The notes beneath the pieces are model-generated. The model did not search any database, was not told the DNA's origin, and saw only the letters and a program-made list of their open reading frames with translations. Shown here piece by piece: positions 25,928 to 35,191 of a stretch of 64,000 nucleotides of DNA. Position 1 is the first letter of the stretch. Each line of letters begins with the position of its first letter. The position numbers and the translations under genes were made by a program. This DNA comes from Phycisphaerales bacterium (GTDB taxonomy: Bacteria > Planctomycetota > Phycisphaerae > Phycisphaerales > UBA1924): the NCBI GenBank assembly GCA_947459215.1, contig CANHCQ010000004.1, positions 1-64,000 of the forward strand, in the 5' to 3' direction.

Positions 25928-26698
25928 ATGAACCACCACACGCATTCGGCCTGCCTCGTCCTCGCCGCGCTCGCCGCGGCGTGCGGCACCGCCCACGCCC
26001 AGAACGTCGTCATCAATGGCGACTTTGAAGCCGGCAACACCGGCTTCACAACCGCGTACTCCTTCGCCCCCGGCGGCAACTCCACCGAGGGGCAGTACAC
26101 GATCCGCTCCAATCCGGCGGGCTGGAACGGGAGCTTTCGATCCACCGGGGATCACACCAGCGGCAACGGACTCATGATGGTGGTCAATGGCCAGGATTTG
26201 GCAACGCCGATTCTGATGTGGGGCCAGAGCGTGAACGTCGTGCCGGGCAAGCGCTACACCTTCTCGATGTGGGTCCGCACCGTCGTCGATGGGCCTTCGG
26301 CGATCCTGCTGGCGACGATCAACGGCACCGACCTCACGCCCGGTTACGTCGCGCCGCAGCAGTTCAGCGCTGGCTGGACCAGCTTTTCCCGCGACTGGGT
26401 CGCCGACGCTGCGACCGCCACCATTGCCATCAAGAACCTCAACATCGCCACCTTCCCCAACGATTTCGTGATCGACGACATCGCCCTGATCGGCGCCTCG
26501 TGCCCGGCGGACCTCAACGCCGACCAGCAGGTCGACGATGCCGACTTCCAGATCTTCGTCGTCGCCTACGACATCCTCGATTGCGCCGATGCGTCGATGC
26601 CCGTCGGTTGCCCGAGCGACCTCACGGGTGATGATCTCGTGGACGATTCCGATTTCCAGCTCTTTGTCCTTGCGTACAACGAACTGCTCTGCCCGTAA
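25928..26698 (+). CDS. Secreted carbohydrate-binding-like protein with dockerin tail
   Basis: A 256-residue protein from ATG 25928 with signal peptide ACLVLAALAAACGTAHAQ. The body starts NVVINGDFEAGNTGFTTAYS and contains QSVNVVPGKRYTFSMWVRT and FVIDDIALIG, the pattern of CBM4/9-like carbohydrate-binding modules. The tail DLNADQQVDDADFQIFVVAY ... ELLCP shares 64 identical consecutive bases with the preceding gene (26540-26603 against 25735-25798). Binding to a polysaccharide is inferred from the fold pattern only. Confidence 0.82.
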   Translation: MNHHTHSACLVLAALAAACGTAHAQNVVINGDFEAGNTGFTTAYSFAPGGNSTEGQYTIRSNPAGWNGSFRSTGDHTSGNGLMMVVNGQDLATPILMWGQSVNVVPGKRYTFSMWVRTVVDGPSAILLATINGTDLTPGYVAPQQFSAGWTSFSRDWVADAATATIAIKNLNIATFPNDFVIDDIALIGASCPADLNADQQVDDADFQIFVVAYDILDCADASMPVGCPSDLTGDDLVDDSDFQLFVLAYNELLCP

Positions 26699-26724
26699 TC
26701 CGCTTCGGAACCGGAGTCCCAGCC

Positions 26725-27573
26725 ATGCGCCCCGTTCTCTCATGCGTCCTTGCCATCGGCGTTGCCTCGACACCCGCCCTCGCGGGAAGGATCATCGTCC
26801 ACCACGACGAATGGCCGCTGAGCACCACGGGCTTTCAGCAAGCTCCGACCATGACGCAGTACGCCCAGAACGTCGCCGCGTTCTTCACCGGCGGAGGGCC
26901 GGGACGATTCCTCGTGCGCACCAACAACTTCGGGCTCGACAACAGCGACGTTCGCAACGCCATGACCGGCGCCGGCCACCAATGGATCGTGAGCTCCACC
27001 GCCCCGTTCACCCTCGCGAACTTCCTGACCTACGACGCGGTCTTCCTCGCCGGCACCCCCGTCAACACCCAGGTCCTGATCGACTACGTCAACGCCGGCG
27101 GCAATGTGTACATCGCCGGCGGCACCGGCTTGATCAATGAACCCGACGTCTTCAATCCGTTCCTCAACACCTTCGGGCTGAGCTACGGCCCGAACTACAA
27201 CGGCATCGGCGGTGAGTTCAGCATCGGCGTGCCTCATCCGCTCTTCGTCGGCGTTCAGTCGATGTACCACAACAACGGCAACACCGTCACCGACCTCGTC
27301 CCCGGCGACTCGCGGCAGTCGGTCATCCTGACCAAGGACGGCAAGGGACTGATCGGCGTCTACGTCAGCAACTCCTGCATCGGCGACATCAACACCGACG
27401 GCGTGGTCGACGATACCGATTTCACCATCTTCGCCGCCGCGTACAACATCTTGGATTGCGCCGACCCAGCCATGCCACCCACCTGCCCAAGTGATCTCAA
27501 TAACGACGGCTTCGTCGACGACTCAGACTTCAGCATCTTCGCCGCGGCGTACAACGAACTCGTGTGCCCGTAG
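26725..27573 (+). CDS. Secreted dockerin-tailed protein with flavodoxin/GATase-like body
   Basis: A 282-residue protein with signal peptide MRPVLSCVLAIGVASTPALA. The body (TMTQYAQNVAAFFTGGGPGR, YDAVFLAGTPVNTQVLIDYV, GGNVYIAGGTGLINEPDVFN) looks like an alpha/beta domain with ThuA/GATase1-like strands, but catalytic residues cannot be assigned. Two calcium loops at the end: DINTDGVVDDTDFTIFAAAY and DLNNDGFVDDSDFSIFAAAY, ending ELVCP. It starts 26 bases after the previous gene, suggesting a shared transcript. Confidence 0.78.
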   Translation: MRPVLSCVLAIGVASTPALAGRIIVHHDEWPLSTTGFQQAPTMTQYAQNVAAFFTGGGPGRFLVRTNNFGLDNSDVRNAMTGAGHQWIVSSTAPFTLANFLTYDAVFLAGTPVNTQVLIDYVNAGGNVYIAGGTGLINEPDVFNPFLNTFGLSYGPNYNGIGGEFSIGVPHPLFVGVQSMYHNNGNTVTDLVPGDSRQSVILTKDGKGLIGVYVSNSCIGDINTDGVVDDTDFTIFAAAYNILDCADPAMPPTCPSDLNNDGFVDDSDFSIFAAAYNELVCP

Positions 27574-27624
27574 ACGGATGGCGGACCACATCCCGCGCCC
27601 GACCGCATGAACATCCGATTCGTG

Positions 27625-27653
27625 CCAACGACCTTGCCCGGCAAGGTCGTTGG
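27625..27653 (+). terminator. Strong hairpin downstream of the dockerin triplet
   Basis: CCAACGACCTTGCC, one base, then GGCAAGGTCGTTGG: two perfect 14-base arms about 50 bases after the stop codon. No T-run, so either a Rho-aided terminator or a processed 3' end. Confidence 0.6.
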
Positions 27654-27790
27654 TTCCGGACTCGAGCAACGGCGCACCGACATCCGGAAGAACTGAAGGT
27701 CCGTACCGCGACACCCGTGGCGACGATCAAGGGCGATGCCACCGGCCGACATCACCACGTTCTGTCGAATCGTGCGACGGCGGTTGCTCG

Positions 27791-28220
27791 TCAATCAGTG
27801 CGCCGCCGCCGTGCCGACGCGATGAAACCAGCGCCGAGCAGAGTGAGCACCGCGGACGGCGCGGGAGTTGATACCGAAGAGAGCGCTGTAAGCAACGTCG
27901 CCTTTGATCTTGTGGAACCCCTACTTGGTTGAATCGGCCCCCACGCGTACCTTTTTGGTTCCGCCCACCTGGACTCCCTAAGAGTTGTCCGCGTGATACG
28001 CGTGGAACCCGTTCTGAGCTTTGATCGCATGCCGGATCTTCCTGGCGTTCGCGCTATCAGTGTCAGTCTTTATGGTGTCAGTCACCTTCACGGTGATCGG
28101 GTGGCCGCCTGTGCTTTGTAAGGTCAATTCAAGCGGGTGTTCCTTGCTCGAGTCCGCGACGGCGGTGTCCGTCCCGAAGATCACATCCATCGCCACCACG
28201 GACCCGAACGTCGCCGCCAA
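27791..28220 (-). pseudogene. Frameshifted PEP-CTERM-like protein gene
   Basis: Read on the reverse strand, one frame (28220-27978) gives MAATFGSVVAMDVIFGTDTA... and runs out. A frame shifted by one base (to 27791) carries a sorting-signal-like end PAPSAVLTLLGAGFIASARR followed by RRTD. The upstream DNA (CGCATCAACGAGATGTGCTT at 28288) matches the leader of the intact gene at 28490-29152 (CGCATCAACGCGATGTGCGT at 29197). Probably a decayed duplicate of that gene. Base composition is visibly lower in GC than the flanks. Confidence 0.55.
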
Positions 28221-28489
28221 CGCGATTGTCGTCTAGCGAACTATGTAAGTGTCCGATTCCGGCCGGGTTCCCGGTGCGTGCGGCAGGCGCATCAACGAGA
28301 TGTGCTTGTCTCACCGGGCTTCACCCGCCCAGTCACCCGCCCAGTACAAGGTGTCGCTCGTGCTTCCGCTCCCAGTCAAAGGGATACTCCCCCTCCCTGC
28401 GCTGCTCGCCTTGATCATCGCAAAGATGCCAGCCCGGATCGCGTGCGGCAGAGCTCGGCCACGCGGCGATCTTGCCAAGCGAAAGATGA
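28221..28489. other. Gap between decayed and intact PEP-CTERM-like genes
   Basis: Holds the old leader of the decayed gene and a direct repeat CACCCGCCCAGT twice (28327-28350). No gene supported. Confidence 0.4.
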
Positions 28490-29152
28490 CTACTGAGTCC
28501 TGCGACGTCGCGCCGCGATCAGCGCGAGGCCGAGCCCGACAGTTGTCAGGCAGCCAGCACTTGGGATTTCGAACATAAAGATACCCTCATTTGCCTGCGC
28601 GACTATCTCGTATTCTCCGGGTGGCAACACACCACGACTTTGCTGATTGTTCTTGACCTCGAAGAGAAGCGTGTTTGTCGATACATTGTACAGTCGTACG
28701 TAGTTCTCGTTCACCGATGACGACTTGTCGCTTCGTGCATAAAGCACAAATCCCAGTGGGCCGTGCGAAGTGACACGCATATCAACAGTTGTCATCGCGT
28801 AAGGATCCCACCAACTGCTAAATCGGCTCCAAGTCGACGCGCTTCCATTAACTTGAATGACGTTGTGCCACGGACTATACCATTTGTTGATTTCAACGGC
28901 ACTGATCGCATACACATCGGCTGGCGTGGGATCTTCCGGAAATCGAGCGCTGGCAAAAGAGTTTTGGCCGAATAGGTCTGGTATTGGTGGCGAAGTCGTC
29001 TCCAATAAATAGGCTTGTAATCCTGTTCCGCGAACCAGACCACCCGACAGAGTCAATTTATAACTTGTCACGATGTAATTTCCACTCGCCAGCCCTCCCG
29101 TCATCGCCGCCGCCATCCCCGCCGCCAACGCGATCGTCTTGCTCGTCCACAT
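28490..29152 (-). CDS. PEP-CTERM-like exported protein
   Basis: A 220-residue protein from ATG 29152 (MWTSKTIALAAGMAAAMTGG signal peptide, AAAGG upstream). The body is beta-rich and Ser/Asn/Tyr-rich (NYIVTSYKLTLSGGLV, SVNENYVRLYNVSTNTLLFE). The end IPSAGCLTTVGLGLALIAAR followed by RRRTQ follows the PEP-CTERM layout: short motif, hydrophobic helix, Arg cluster. Such signals route proteins to the exosortase system. Its GC content is clearly lower than that of the dockerin genes around it, which suggests acquisition. Confidence 0.75.
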   Translation of the reverse strand: MWTSKTIALAAGMAAAMTGGLASGNYIVTSYKLTLSGGLVRGTGLQAYLLETTSPPIPDLFGQNSFASARFPEDPTPADVYAISAVEINKWYSPWHNVIQVNGSASTWSRFSSWWDPYAMTTVDMRVTSHGPLGFVLYARSDKSSSVNENYVRLYNVSTNTLLFEVKNNQQSRGVLPPGEYEIVAQANEGIFMFEIPSAGCLTTVGLGLALIAARRRRTQ

Positions 29153-29605
29153 GTTGTCCGCCTTTCCCGGTCGGGCTCTTGGCGCTCCGGACAAGTCGCA
29201 TCAACGCGATGTGCGTGTCGCACCGTTCGGCGCCGACCAGCGAATGCATTGTACCGCGCGGTGCCGGTAACTCCGTCGCTTCGATCGGTTCGGCGCGACA
29301 AAAACCCTCGTGCTTCTCTCGCGTCGCCGCGGCTCACATTCTGTTCGCACGTCCGGGATGCGGATGAGTCGCACCCGCAACACGGGCGGCATGCATCCAT
29401 GCGAGCGTGATGCGAACATGCGATGCCGGGCTCGATTCTCGACGCGTTTGGCGACGACGCGGATCGAGAGCTCGTCCGCCCGCATCTGAACTGGTGAGAC
29501 CGGACCGAGCGCCCGCGGCCATGTCGCCGTGCTGCGCGCGGTCCGTTCGGCACGCCCGGCGTTCCGTCCGCGTGCCACCTCATCGCCGACGCCAAGGAGG
29601 CAGTT
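29153..29605. other. Gene-free region between divergent genes
   Basis: Upstream of both the PEP-CTERM-like gene (reverse) and the propeller gene (forward). It contains the duplicated leader block at 29197-29225. No RNA gene, hairpin terminator or convincing promoter could be picked. Confidence 0.4.
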
Positions 29606-31540
29606 GTGCGCACATCCAATCTTTCGTGTTCTGTTGCTTGGCTGCTCGCTCTCGGCGTCGCCGGGACGGCGGCGGCCCAGTGCTCGCCCCGTTGGATCAG
29701 CGGCGGTGAAACGGGTGGGCCGGGCGGCATCGTTTATGCCTTGACCGTCTGGGATCCCGATGGGCCGGGGCCAAAGCCGTCCGTCCTGGTTGTTGGCGGG
29801 AGCTTCGGCAGCGTCGCGGGACTTGCGACGGGGCGCATCGTCGCGTGGGATGGGTCTTCGTGGCTCGCGCTGGGCAGCGGCATCGGAGCCAACAACGTCT
29901 ACGCGCTTGCGGTCTTGCCCAGCGGCGAGCTTGTTGCTGGCGGCGATTTCGTCACCGCCGGCGGCGCACCTGCGAGCCGGATCGCCAAGTGGGACGGTGC
30001 CGCGTGGACGCCCTTGGGCGCGGGAGTCGACAACACCGTCTACGCGCTCGCGGTCACCTCCACAGGCGAACTCATCGCCGGCGGCATGTTCCTGAACGCC
30101 GGGGGAAGCCCCGCCAGCCGCGTCGCGCGCTGGACGCCCTCGACCCAGACCTGGTCTGTGTTCGGAGCCGGCACGAACTTCACGGTCAACGCGCTCGCAC
30201 CGCTGCCCGCTGGCGATCTGGTTGTTGGCGGCAACTTCACCGCTGCTGGCGGCGTCTCGGCCCGGTTCATCGCGAAGTGGACCAACGCCACGAGCAAGTG
30301 GTCGGCGATGGGCACGAGCGTCATGAACAACATTGTGACATCTCTGGCGGTCCTGCCCGGCGGGCAGATCGTCGCGGGCGGGTACTTCACAACCGCGAGC
30401 GGTTTCCCGGCCAACGGCATCGCCCGCTGGGACGGCACCGACTGGCAGGAGATGGGCGCCGGAGGGATGAACTTCGGCGTCTACGACCTCTCGGTCACGC
30501 CCGACGGAAATCTGCTCGCCGGGGGTGGCTTCACCGTCGCCGGGGGGCCGGGCGGCGGCGTCGCGGCCAACCGCATCGCGCTCTGGAACACCGCCATCAG
30601 CACCTGGTCACCCATCGGCTCCGGCCTGGACGGCAGCGTCAATGCGGTCGCGGTCTTTCACGGCGAGCCCATCGCCGGAGGCAACTTTCTGACCAGCGGG
30701 ACCGAGTTCTGCCCGTTCTTCGGGCATTTCGGCCAGCCTGTCGCACCGACCGTGCGGGATCACCCCGCCGATGCCCTCGTCTGCGCCAACGACCAGCGGC
30801 CATTCTCCGTCTCCACCTCGGGCAGTACGCCCTTCACCTATCAGTGGCAGATCGAGACCGGCCCCGGCAACTGGGCGGACTTAAGCCTCGATCCGATCGC
30901 ATTGCCCTGCGGCGGCAGCGCGGACGCTGCGGGCGCGACCACGCGTCAGGCCGGGATCACCATCGTCCCATGCCCGTCCGTGAGCACGTACAAGGTCCGC
31001 TGCGTCGTGACCAACGCCTGCGGCACGGCCACGAGCAACCCGGCCACGATCACCATGAACTCGAACGTCGCGCCGACGAACCCGCAGAGCATCACGGCCT
31101 GTGTCGGCGGCACGGCACACTTCACGACGACACCATCGGGTATCGGGCCGTACAGGTTCTATTGGCACCGGGACGATGTGCTGATCGACGCCCTTGCCAA
31201 TCCCTCGGCGGCCAGCGGCGAACTGGTGCTGAGCAACCTTTCGACCGATGACGCAGGACGATTCAACTGTCTGGTGTACAACTCCTGCAGCGGTGCCTGG
31301 ACGAACTACGCGTCGCTGGATGTGCTCGGTGCTTCCGCCTGCTGTCCCGCCGACCTCAACCACGATGGTTTCGTCGACGACCTCGATTTCCAGATCTTCG
31401 CCGTGGCGTATGACATTCTCGATTGTGCTGATACGTCGATGCCGGCGGGATGCCCGGCGGATCTGACCGGCGATGGCCTCGTCGAGGACTCGGACTTCAG
31501 CGTGTTTGTGGTCGCGTATGACGTGTTGCTCTGTCCCTGA
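29606..31540 (+). CDS. Secreted seven-bladed propeller protein with Ig-like domains and dockerin tail
   Basis: A 644-residue protein with a GTG start (AAGGAGG upstream) and signal peptide SCSVAWLLALGVAGTAAAQ. Residues ~40-375 hold about seven ~48-residue repeats of the type VYALAVLPSGELVAGGDFVT..GG....RIAKWDGAAWTPLGAG, predicted to form a beta-propeller. Two Ig-like regions follow (FSVSTSGSTPFTYQWQIETG; GPYRFYWHRDDVLIDALANP). The tail is DLNHDGFVDDLDFQIFAVAY plus DLTGDGLVEDSDFSVFVVAY, ending VLLCP. Extracellular; probably a surface binding protein. Confidence 0.87.
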   Translation: MRTSNLSCSVAWLLALGVAGTAAAQCSPRWISGGETGGPGGIVYALTVWDPDGPGPKPSVLVVGGSFGSVAGLATGRIVAWDGSSWLALGSGIGANNVYALAVLPSGELVAGGDFVTAGGAPASRIAKWDGAAWTPLGAGVDNTVYALAVTSTGELIAGGMFLNAGGSPASRVARWTPSTQTWSVFGAGTNFTVNALAPLPAGDLVVGGNFTAAGGVSARFIAKWTNATSKWSAMGTSVMNNIVTSLAVLPGGQIVAGGYFTTASGFPANGIARWDGTDWQEMGAGGMNFGVYDLSVTPDGNLLAGGGFTVAGGPGGGVAANRIALWNTAISTWSPIGSGLDGSVNAVAVFHGEPIAGGNFLTSGTEFCPFFGHFGQPVAPTVRDHPADALVCANDQRPFSVSTSGSTPFTYQWQIETGPGNWADLSLDPIALPCGGSADAAGATTRQAGITIVPCPSVSTYKVRCVVTNACGTATSNPATITMNSNVAPTNPQSITACVGGTAHFTTTPSGIGPYRFYWHRDDVLIDALANPSAASGELVLSNLSTDDAGRFNCLVYNSCSGAWTNYASLDVLGASACCPADLNHDGFVDDLDFQIFAVAYDILDCADTSMPAGCPADLTGDGLVEDSDFSVFVVAYDVLLCP

Positions 31541-31725
31541 GCTGCGCCGCACATGGTGCGATGCGGCAAGCAGACGTCTCGCCGCTCCATCCGATGACCG
31601 TTTCACCTCACCAAGGAGTCAACTGTTCACGATCTCGTGCCTTCGCTGCGGGTCTCGAGCATTCACCTTCCGTCCAACCCGAGGCCCGTTCTTCCAGTGC
31701 CTCTGACAACGAGAAGGAGACTCTC

Positions 31726-33405
31726 ATGGTCCACCATCACCGCCGTACCACAGTTCCTTCTCGGAACAGCGGAGTTCTCGCCACGAGGGGCGGCTCCGCG
31801 CTGGCGGGCGCCTTTGGCGTTCTGCTGATCGCTTCAGGCGCTCTGGCGCGTGACGGTCCGTGGGAGCCGCTGGGCTCGGGCCTGACCGGCACCGGCACGT
31901 CCTTCGGAGCGCTCGCCACGCTGACCGACGGCTCGATCGTTGCCGGCGGGACATTCACCGCCGTCGGCGGCGTCGCCGCCAACAACATCGCGCGTTGGAC
32001 CGGCTCGGCATGGCAGCCGCTCGGCTCGGGGTTGAACGGGTCGGTGACCTCCCTGCTCGCCCTGCCAGACGGCTCTCTCATTGTCGGTGGCGGCTTCACG
32101 ACGGCGGGCGGCCTCGCCGCCAGCCGGGTGGCGCGGTGGACCGGTTCGGGCTGGCAGGCGTTGGGCACGGGTCTGAACGACTGGGTGTACGTTCTCACCC
32201 GGCTCACCGACGGCACGCTCGTCGCTGGCGGAACGTTCAAGTGGGCGGGGGGGACCTCGGTCAATCGCATCGCACGCTGGAACGGCGTGGCGTGGCAGGC
32301 GTTCGGCACCGGCCTGAACAGCTGGCCGAACGCGATCGCGACACTCCCCGACGGCGCCTTCGTCGTCGGCGGCGATCTCACGACGGCCGGAGGCCTCCCG
32401 GTCAACAAGATCGCCCGCTGGACCGGCGGGGCGTGGGCACCGCTCGGCTCGGGGTTCAACAGCAACGTCCAGGCCCTCAGAGTCTTGCCCGACGGATCGA
32501 TCGTCGCTGGAGGTGTCTTCACCGCCTCGGGGAGCACGACCACAACCTACATCGCGCGCTGGAACGGCACCGCGTGGCAGCCCGTCGGCTCGGGAACCAA
32601 CAACGCGGTGTACGCGCTGACCACCCTTTCCGACGGTTCGCTCGTGGCCGGCGGCGGGTTCACCAGCGCGGGCGCCACCGCCGCAAAGTACATCGCCCGG
32701 TGGAACGGTTCGTCGTGGACGACGTTCGGTTCGGGCATGGGCCACTTCGTCTACTGCCTCACCGCCCAGTCCGGTGGCTCGTTCGTCGCCAGCGGCAGTT
32801 TCACCACGGCCGGCGGAATCGCCGCCAACCGCATCGCCCGCTGGACGGGCGAGCCCTGTGCCGAACCCACCGTCACCCAGCATCCGCAGGCACAGACCAC
32901 GCTGACCTCCGGTGAGACGCTCATGCTCTCGACGACCTTCCGCAGCGCCACGGTGAACGACACCGTCGCGTGGCACTGGCACCGCAACGCGATCGACATC
33001 ACCAACGGGGCCGGGGGTGCGTCCGTCGGCGGCGGAACAGTTGCCGGCGCCACCGGCTCGGCCGCATCACCCACGCCGGGCGACGTGACCGCCACGCTCA
33101 CCATCACGGGAGTCCAGCTCTCCGACGTCGGCCTGTTCACGGCGGAGATCACCAACACCTGCAACCAGGTCACGACGCTTGCGGCCGACGTCTCCGTTCG
33201 GCCCGCCTGCTCCGCCGATCTCAATGGCGACGACTTCGTGGACGACGCTGACTTCTCCATTTTCGCGGTCGCGTACAACGTTCTCGACTGCGCCGACCCG
33301 GCGATGGCGCACGGCTGTCCCTCCGACCTCACCTCCGACGGCTTCGTCGATGACGCGGATTTCGTTCTCTTCGTCATCGCGTACAACGAGGTGATCTGCC
33401 CGTAG
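31726..33405 (+). CDS. Secreted seven-bladed propeller protein with Ig-like domain and dockerin tail
   Basis: A 559-residue paralogue of the preceding gene, AAGGAG before ATG 31726, signal peptide ending LLIASGALAR. Seven repeats of ~48 residues (IARWTGSAWQPLGSGLNGSV, LLALPDGSLIVGGGFTTAGG and so on) form the propeller. It has one Ig-like region (MLSTTFRSATVNDTVAWHWH) and the tail DLNGDDFVDDADFSIFAVAY / DLTSDGFVDDADFVLFVIAY ending EVICP. It differs from its neighbour by having a single Ig-like domain and more regular blades. Confidence 0.87.
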   Translation: MVHHHRRTTVPSRNSGVLATRGGSALAGAFGVLLIASGALARDGPWEPLGSGLTGTGTSFGALATLTDGSIVAGGTFTAVGGVAANNIARWTGSAWQPLGSGLNGSVTSLLALPDGSLIVGGGFTTAGGLAASRVARWTGSGWQALGTGLNDWVYVLTRLTDGTLVAGGTFKWAGGTSVNRIARWNGVAWQAFGTGLNSWPNAIATLPDGAFVVGGDLTTAGGLPVNKIARWTGGAWAPLGSGFNSNVQALRVLPDGSIVAGGVFTASGSTTTTYIARWNGTAWQPVGSGTNNAVYALTTLSDGSLVAGGGFTSAGATAAKYIARWNGSSWTTFGSGMGHFVYCLTAQSGGSFVASGSFTTAGGIAANRIARWTGEPCAEPTVTQHPQAQTTLTSGETLMLSTTFRSATVNDTVAWHWHRNAIDITNGAGGASVGGGTVAGATGSAASPTPGDVTATLTITGVQLSDVGLFTAEITNTCNQVTTLAADVSVRPACSADLNGDDFVDDADFSIFAVAYNVLDCADPAMAHGCPSDLTSDGFVDDADFVLFVIAYNEVICP

Positions 33406-33464
33406 ATACCTGGCATTCGATCAGCATGCTCAGATCCGTTTCACCACAAACTCCGGAGCAAGCC

Positions 33465-34271
33465 ATGAAAACCCTCCAACCCGTCGCGACCTTCCTTTGC
33501 GTCACCGCCTTGAGCGGATCCGCACTCGCCCAGACCTTCCTCGGCCCAACCCCGTACCTGTGCGCCAGCGATAGCCCGTGGCCTCTCGGTTCGCCCGGCT
33601 ACTACCTCGAGACGTTCGAGGACGGCCTCCTGAACGCGCTCGGCGTCACCGGCAACGGGAGTGTCGCGAGCCCAAGCGGAATAACCGATTCGGTCGATTG
33701 CGACGACGGAACGATCGACGGCTTCGGACGCAACGGTTACTCCTACTTCGGCAGCGGCAACCCGGGGCTCACCTTCACCTTCAATGCCGCCGCCTTCGGA
33801 GGCAGCTACCCGCAGCGAGTCGGCATCGTCTGGACCGACGGCGTGCACAACAGCACGCCCAACTCGGTCCACTTCGAGGCCTTTGATGCCGCGGGTATCA
33901 GCATCGGCGAGATCACCGGTTCACACCCCGACGGTTCGATCACGGGGGAGACCGGCGAGGACCGCTTCTACGGCATCGAACTCGCGGCGGGCATCTCCAA
34001 GATCCGCGTCTACCAGACCGCCGGCTGCTGCGGCGTTGAGGTCGATCATCTTCAGTATGGCTTCCTGCGCCCGTGCCCGGGCGACCTCAACCACGACGGG
34101 TTCGTCGACGACCTCGATTTCCAGATCTTCGTCGTGGCATACGACATTCTCGATTGTGATGATGCGTCGATGCCGGCGGGATGTCCGAGCGATCTCAACT
34201 CCGATGGCTTCGTGGACGACGCCGACTTCCAGGTGTTTGTGGTAGCCTACAACGAGTTGCTCTGTCCGTAG
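33465..34271 (+). CDS. Secreted dockerin-tailed protein
   Basis: A 268-residue protein, GGAG before ATG 33465, signal peptide MKTLQPVATFLCVTALSGSA. The body (YYLETFEDGLLNALGVTGNG, GLTFTFNAAAFGGSYPQRVG, GIELAAGISKIRVYQTAGCC, VEVDHLQYG) resembles beta-sandwich domains that end in a short strand before an anchoring tail. Tail DLNHDGFVDDLDFQIFVVAY and DLNSDGFVDDADFQVFVVAY, ending ELLCP. Function unknown. Confidence 0.83.
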   Translation: MKTLQPVATFLCVTALSGSALAQTFLGPTPYLCASDSPWPLGSPGYYLETFEDGLLNALGVTGNGSVASPSGITDSVDCDDGTIDGFGRNGYSYFGSGNPGLTFTFNAAAFGGSYPQRVGIVWTDGVHNSTPNSVHFEAFDAAGISIGEITGSHPDGSITGETGEDRFYGIELAAGISKIRVYQTAGCCGVEVDHLQYGFLRPCPGDLNHDGFVDDLDFQIFVVAYDILDCDDASMPAGCPSDLNSDGFVDDADFQVFVVAYNELLCP

Positions 34272-34317
34272 GCCGAGGACGCCGCGGAACGCCCGCTCTC
34301 ATCTTTGGATCCACACC

Positions 34318-35139
34318 ATGAATTGCCCCGGCGCTCTGGTCGTCCTTCTTGCCGTGCCGCAGCTCGCGATGGCGGGCTCCTTCGCCGACGATTTCTCGCT
34401 GGGCGTCCGATCGCGGTACTGGAAGATCACCCAGACCACCCCGGGCCAGTACGTCTGGTCCGACACCGGCGGCATCGTCCGCTTCGCCCGCCCCGCGCCC
34501 AACAACCCCGGCGGGCTGCAGAACATCGCGCTCGAGCTGATGCTCGACTCGATCAGCGGCAGCGTCGCGGGCGATTTCTCCTGCCAGGTGGACATCTCCA
34601 ACACCAACATCTTGCTGCCCGGGCTGAACCAGATCGAGTTGCACACGATCTTCCGCAGCGGGGCGACGTTCTTCAACGTGTACGACAATGAGGGCGGCCG
34701 CAACTACCACGTGTGGGACGGCTCGGTCCGCACCCGCACCTACACGGCGCTCACCGCGGGCACTCTCAAGATCGAGCGGATCGGCACGACCCTCTCGGCA
34801 TACTTCAACAGCACCAAGTTCTACTCGGTCACGAACTTCTCGCCGCTGACTCGGATCCGCTTCGTGCTGCAGAACCATTTCGGCAGCAACGGGCTCATCT
34901 CGGGAGACTATGACAACTTCTCGTTCACGTTCGCGCGGAACTGCCGGGCGGACCTGAATCTCGACGGCGTCGTCGATGACGCGGACTTTTCGATCTTCGC
35001 CAAGGGCTACAACCTGCTGGACTGCGCCGAGCCGGCCATGGGTCCGGGCTGCGCGGGCGACCTCAACAACGACGGCTTCGTCGACGACTCGGACTTCAGC
35101 ATCTTCGCCGCGGCTTACAACGATCTGGTCTGCCCGTAA
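34318..35139 (+). CDS. Secreted concanavalin-like dockerin-tailed protein
   Basis: A 273-residue protein with signal peptide MNCPGALVVLLAVPQLAMAG. The body (FADDFSLGVRSRYWKITQTT, SCQVDISNTNILLPGLNQIE, GTLKIERIGTTLSAYFNSTK) has the pattern of concanavalin-A/LamG-like jelly rolls with one face bearing aromatic residues. Tail DLNLDGVVDDADFSIFAKGY and DLNNDGFVDDSDFSIFAAAY ending DLVCP. Last of the dockerin row before gmk. Sugar binding is inferred. Confidence 0.8.
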   Translation: MNCPGALVVLLAVPQLAMAGSFADDFSLGVRSRYWKITQTTPGQYVWSDTGGIVRFARPAPNNPGGLQNIALELMLDSISGSVAGDFSCQVDISNTNILLPGLNQIELHTIFRSGATFFNVYDNEGGRNYHVWDGSVRTRTYTALTAGTLKIERIGTTLSAYFNSTKFYSVTNFSPLTRIRFVLQNHFGSNGLISGDYDNFSFTFARNCRADLNLDGVVDDADFSIFAKGYNLLDCAEPAMGPGCAGDLNNDGFVDDSDFSIFAAAYNDLVCP

Positions 35140-35191
35140 TGCCCCCAGGCGTTGCGGCCTAGCCTTGCGGTCCCGCACCGACGGACACGCC

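Noticed and set aside
28327-28350. CACCCGCCCAGT direct repeat as a mobile-element target duplication
   Set aside because: The two copies are directly adjacent with nothing between them, so simple slippage is the easier explanation.
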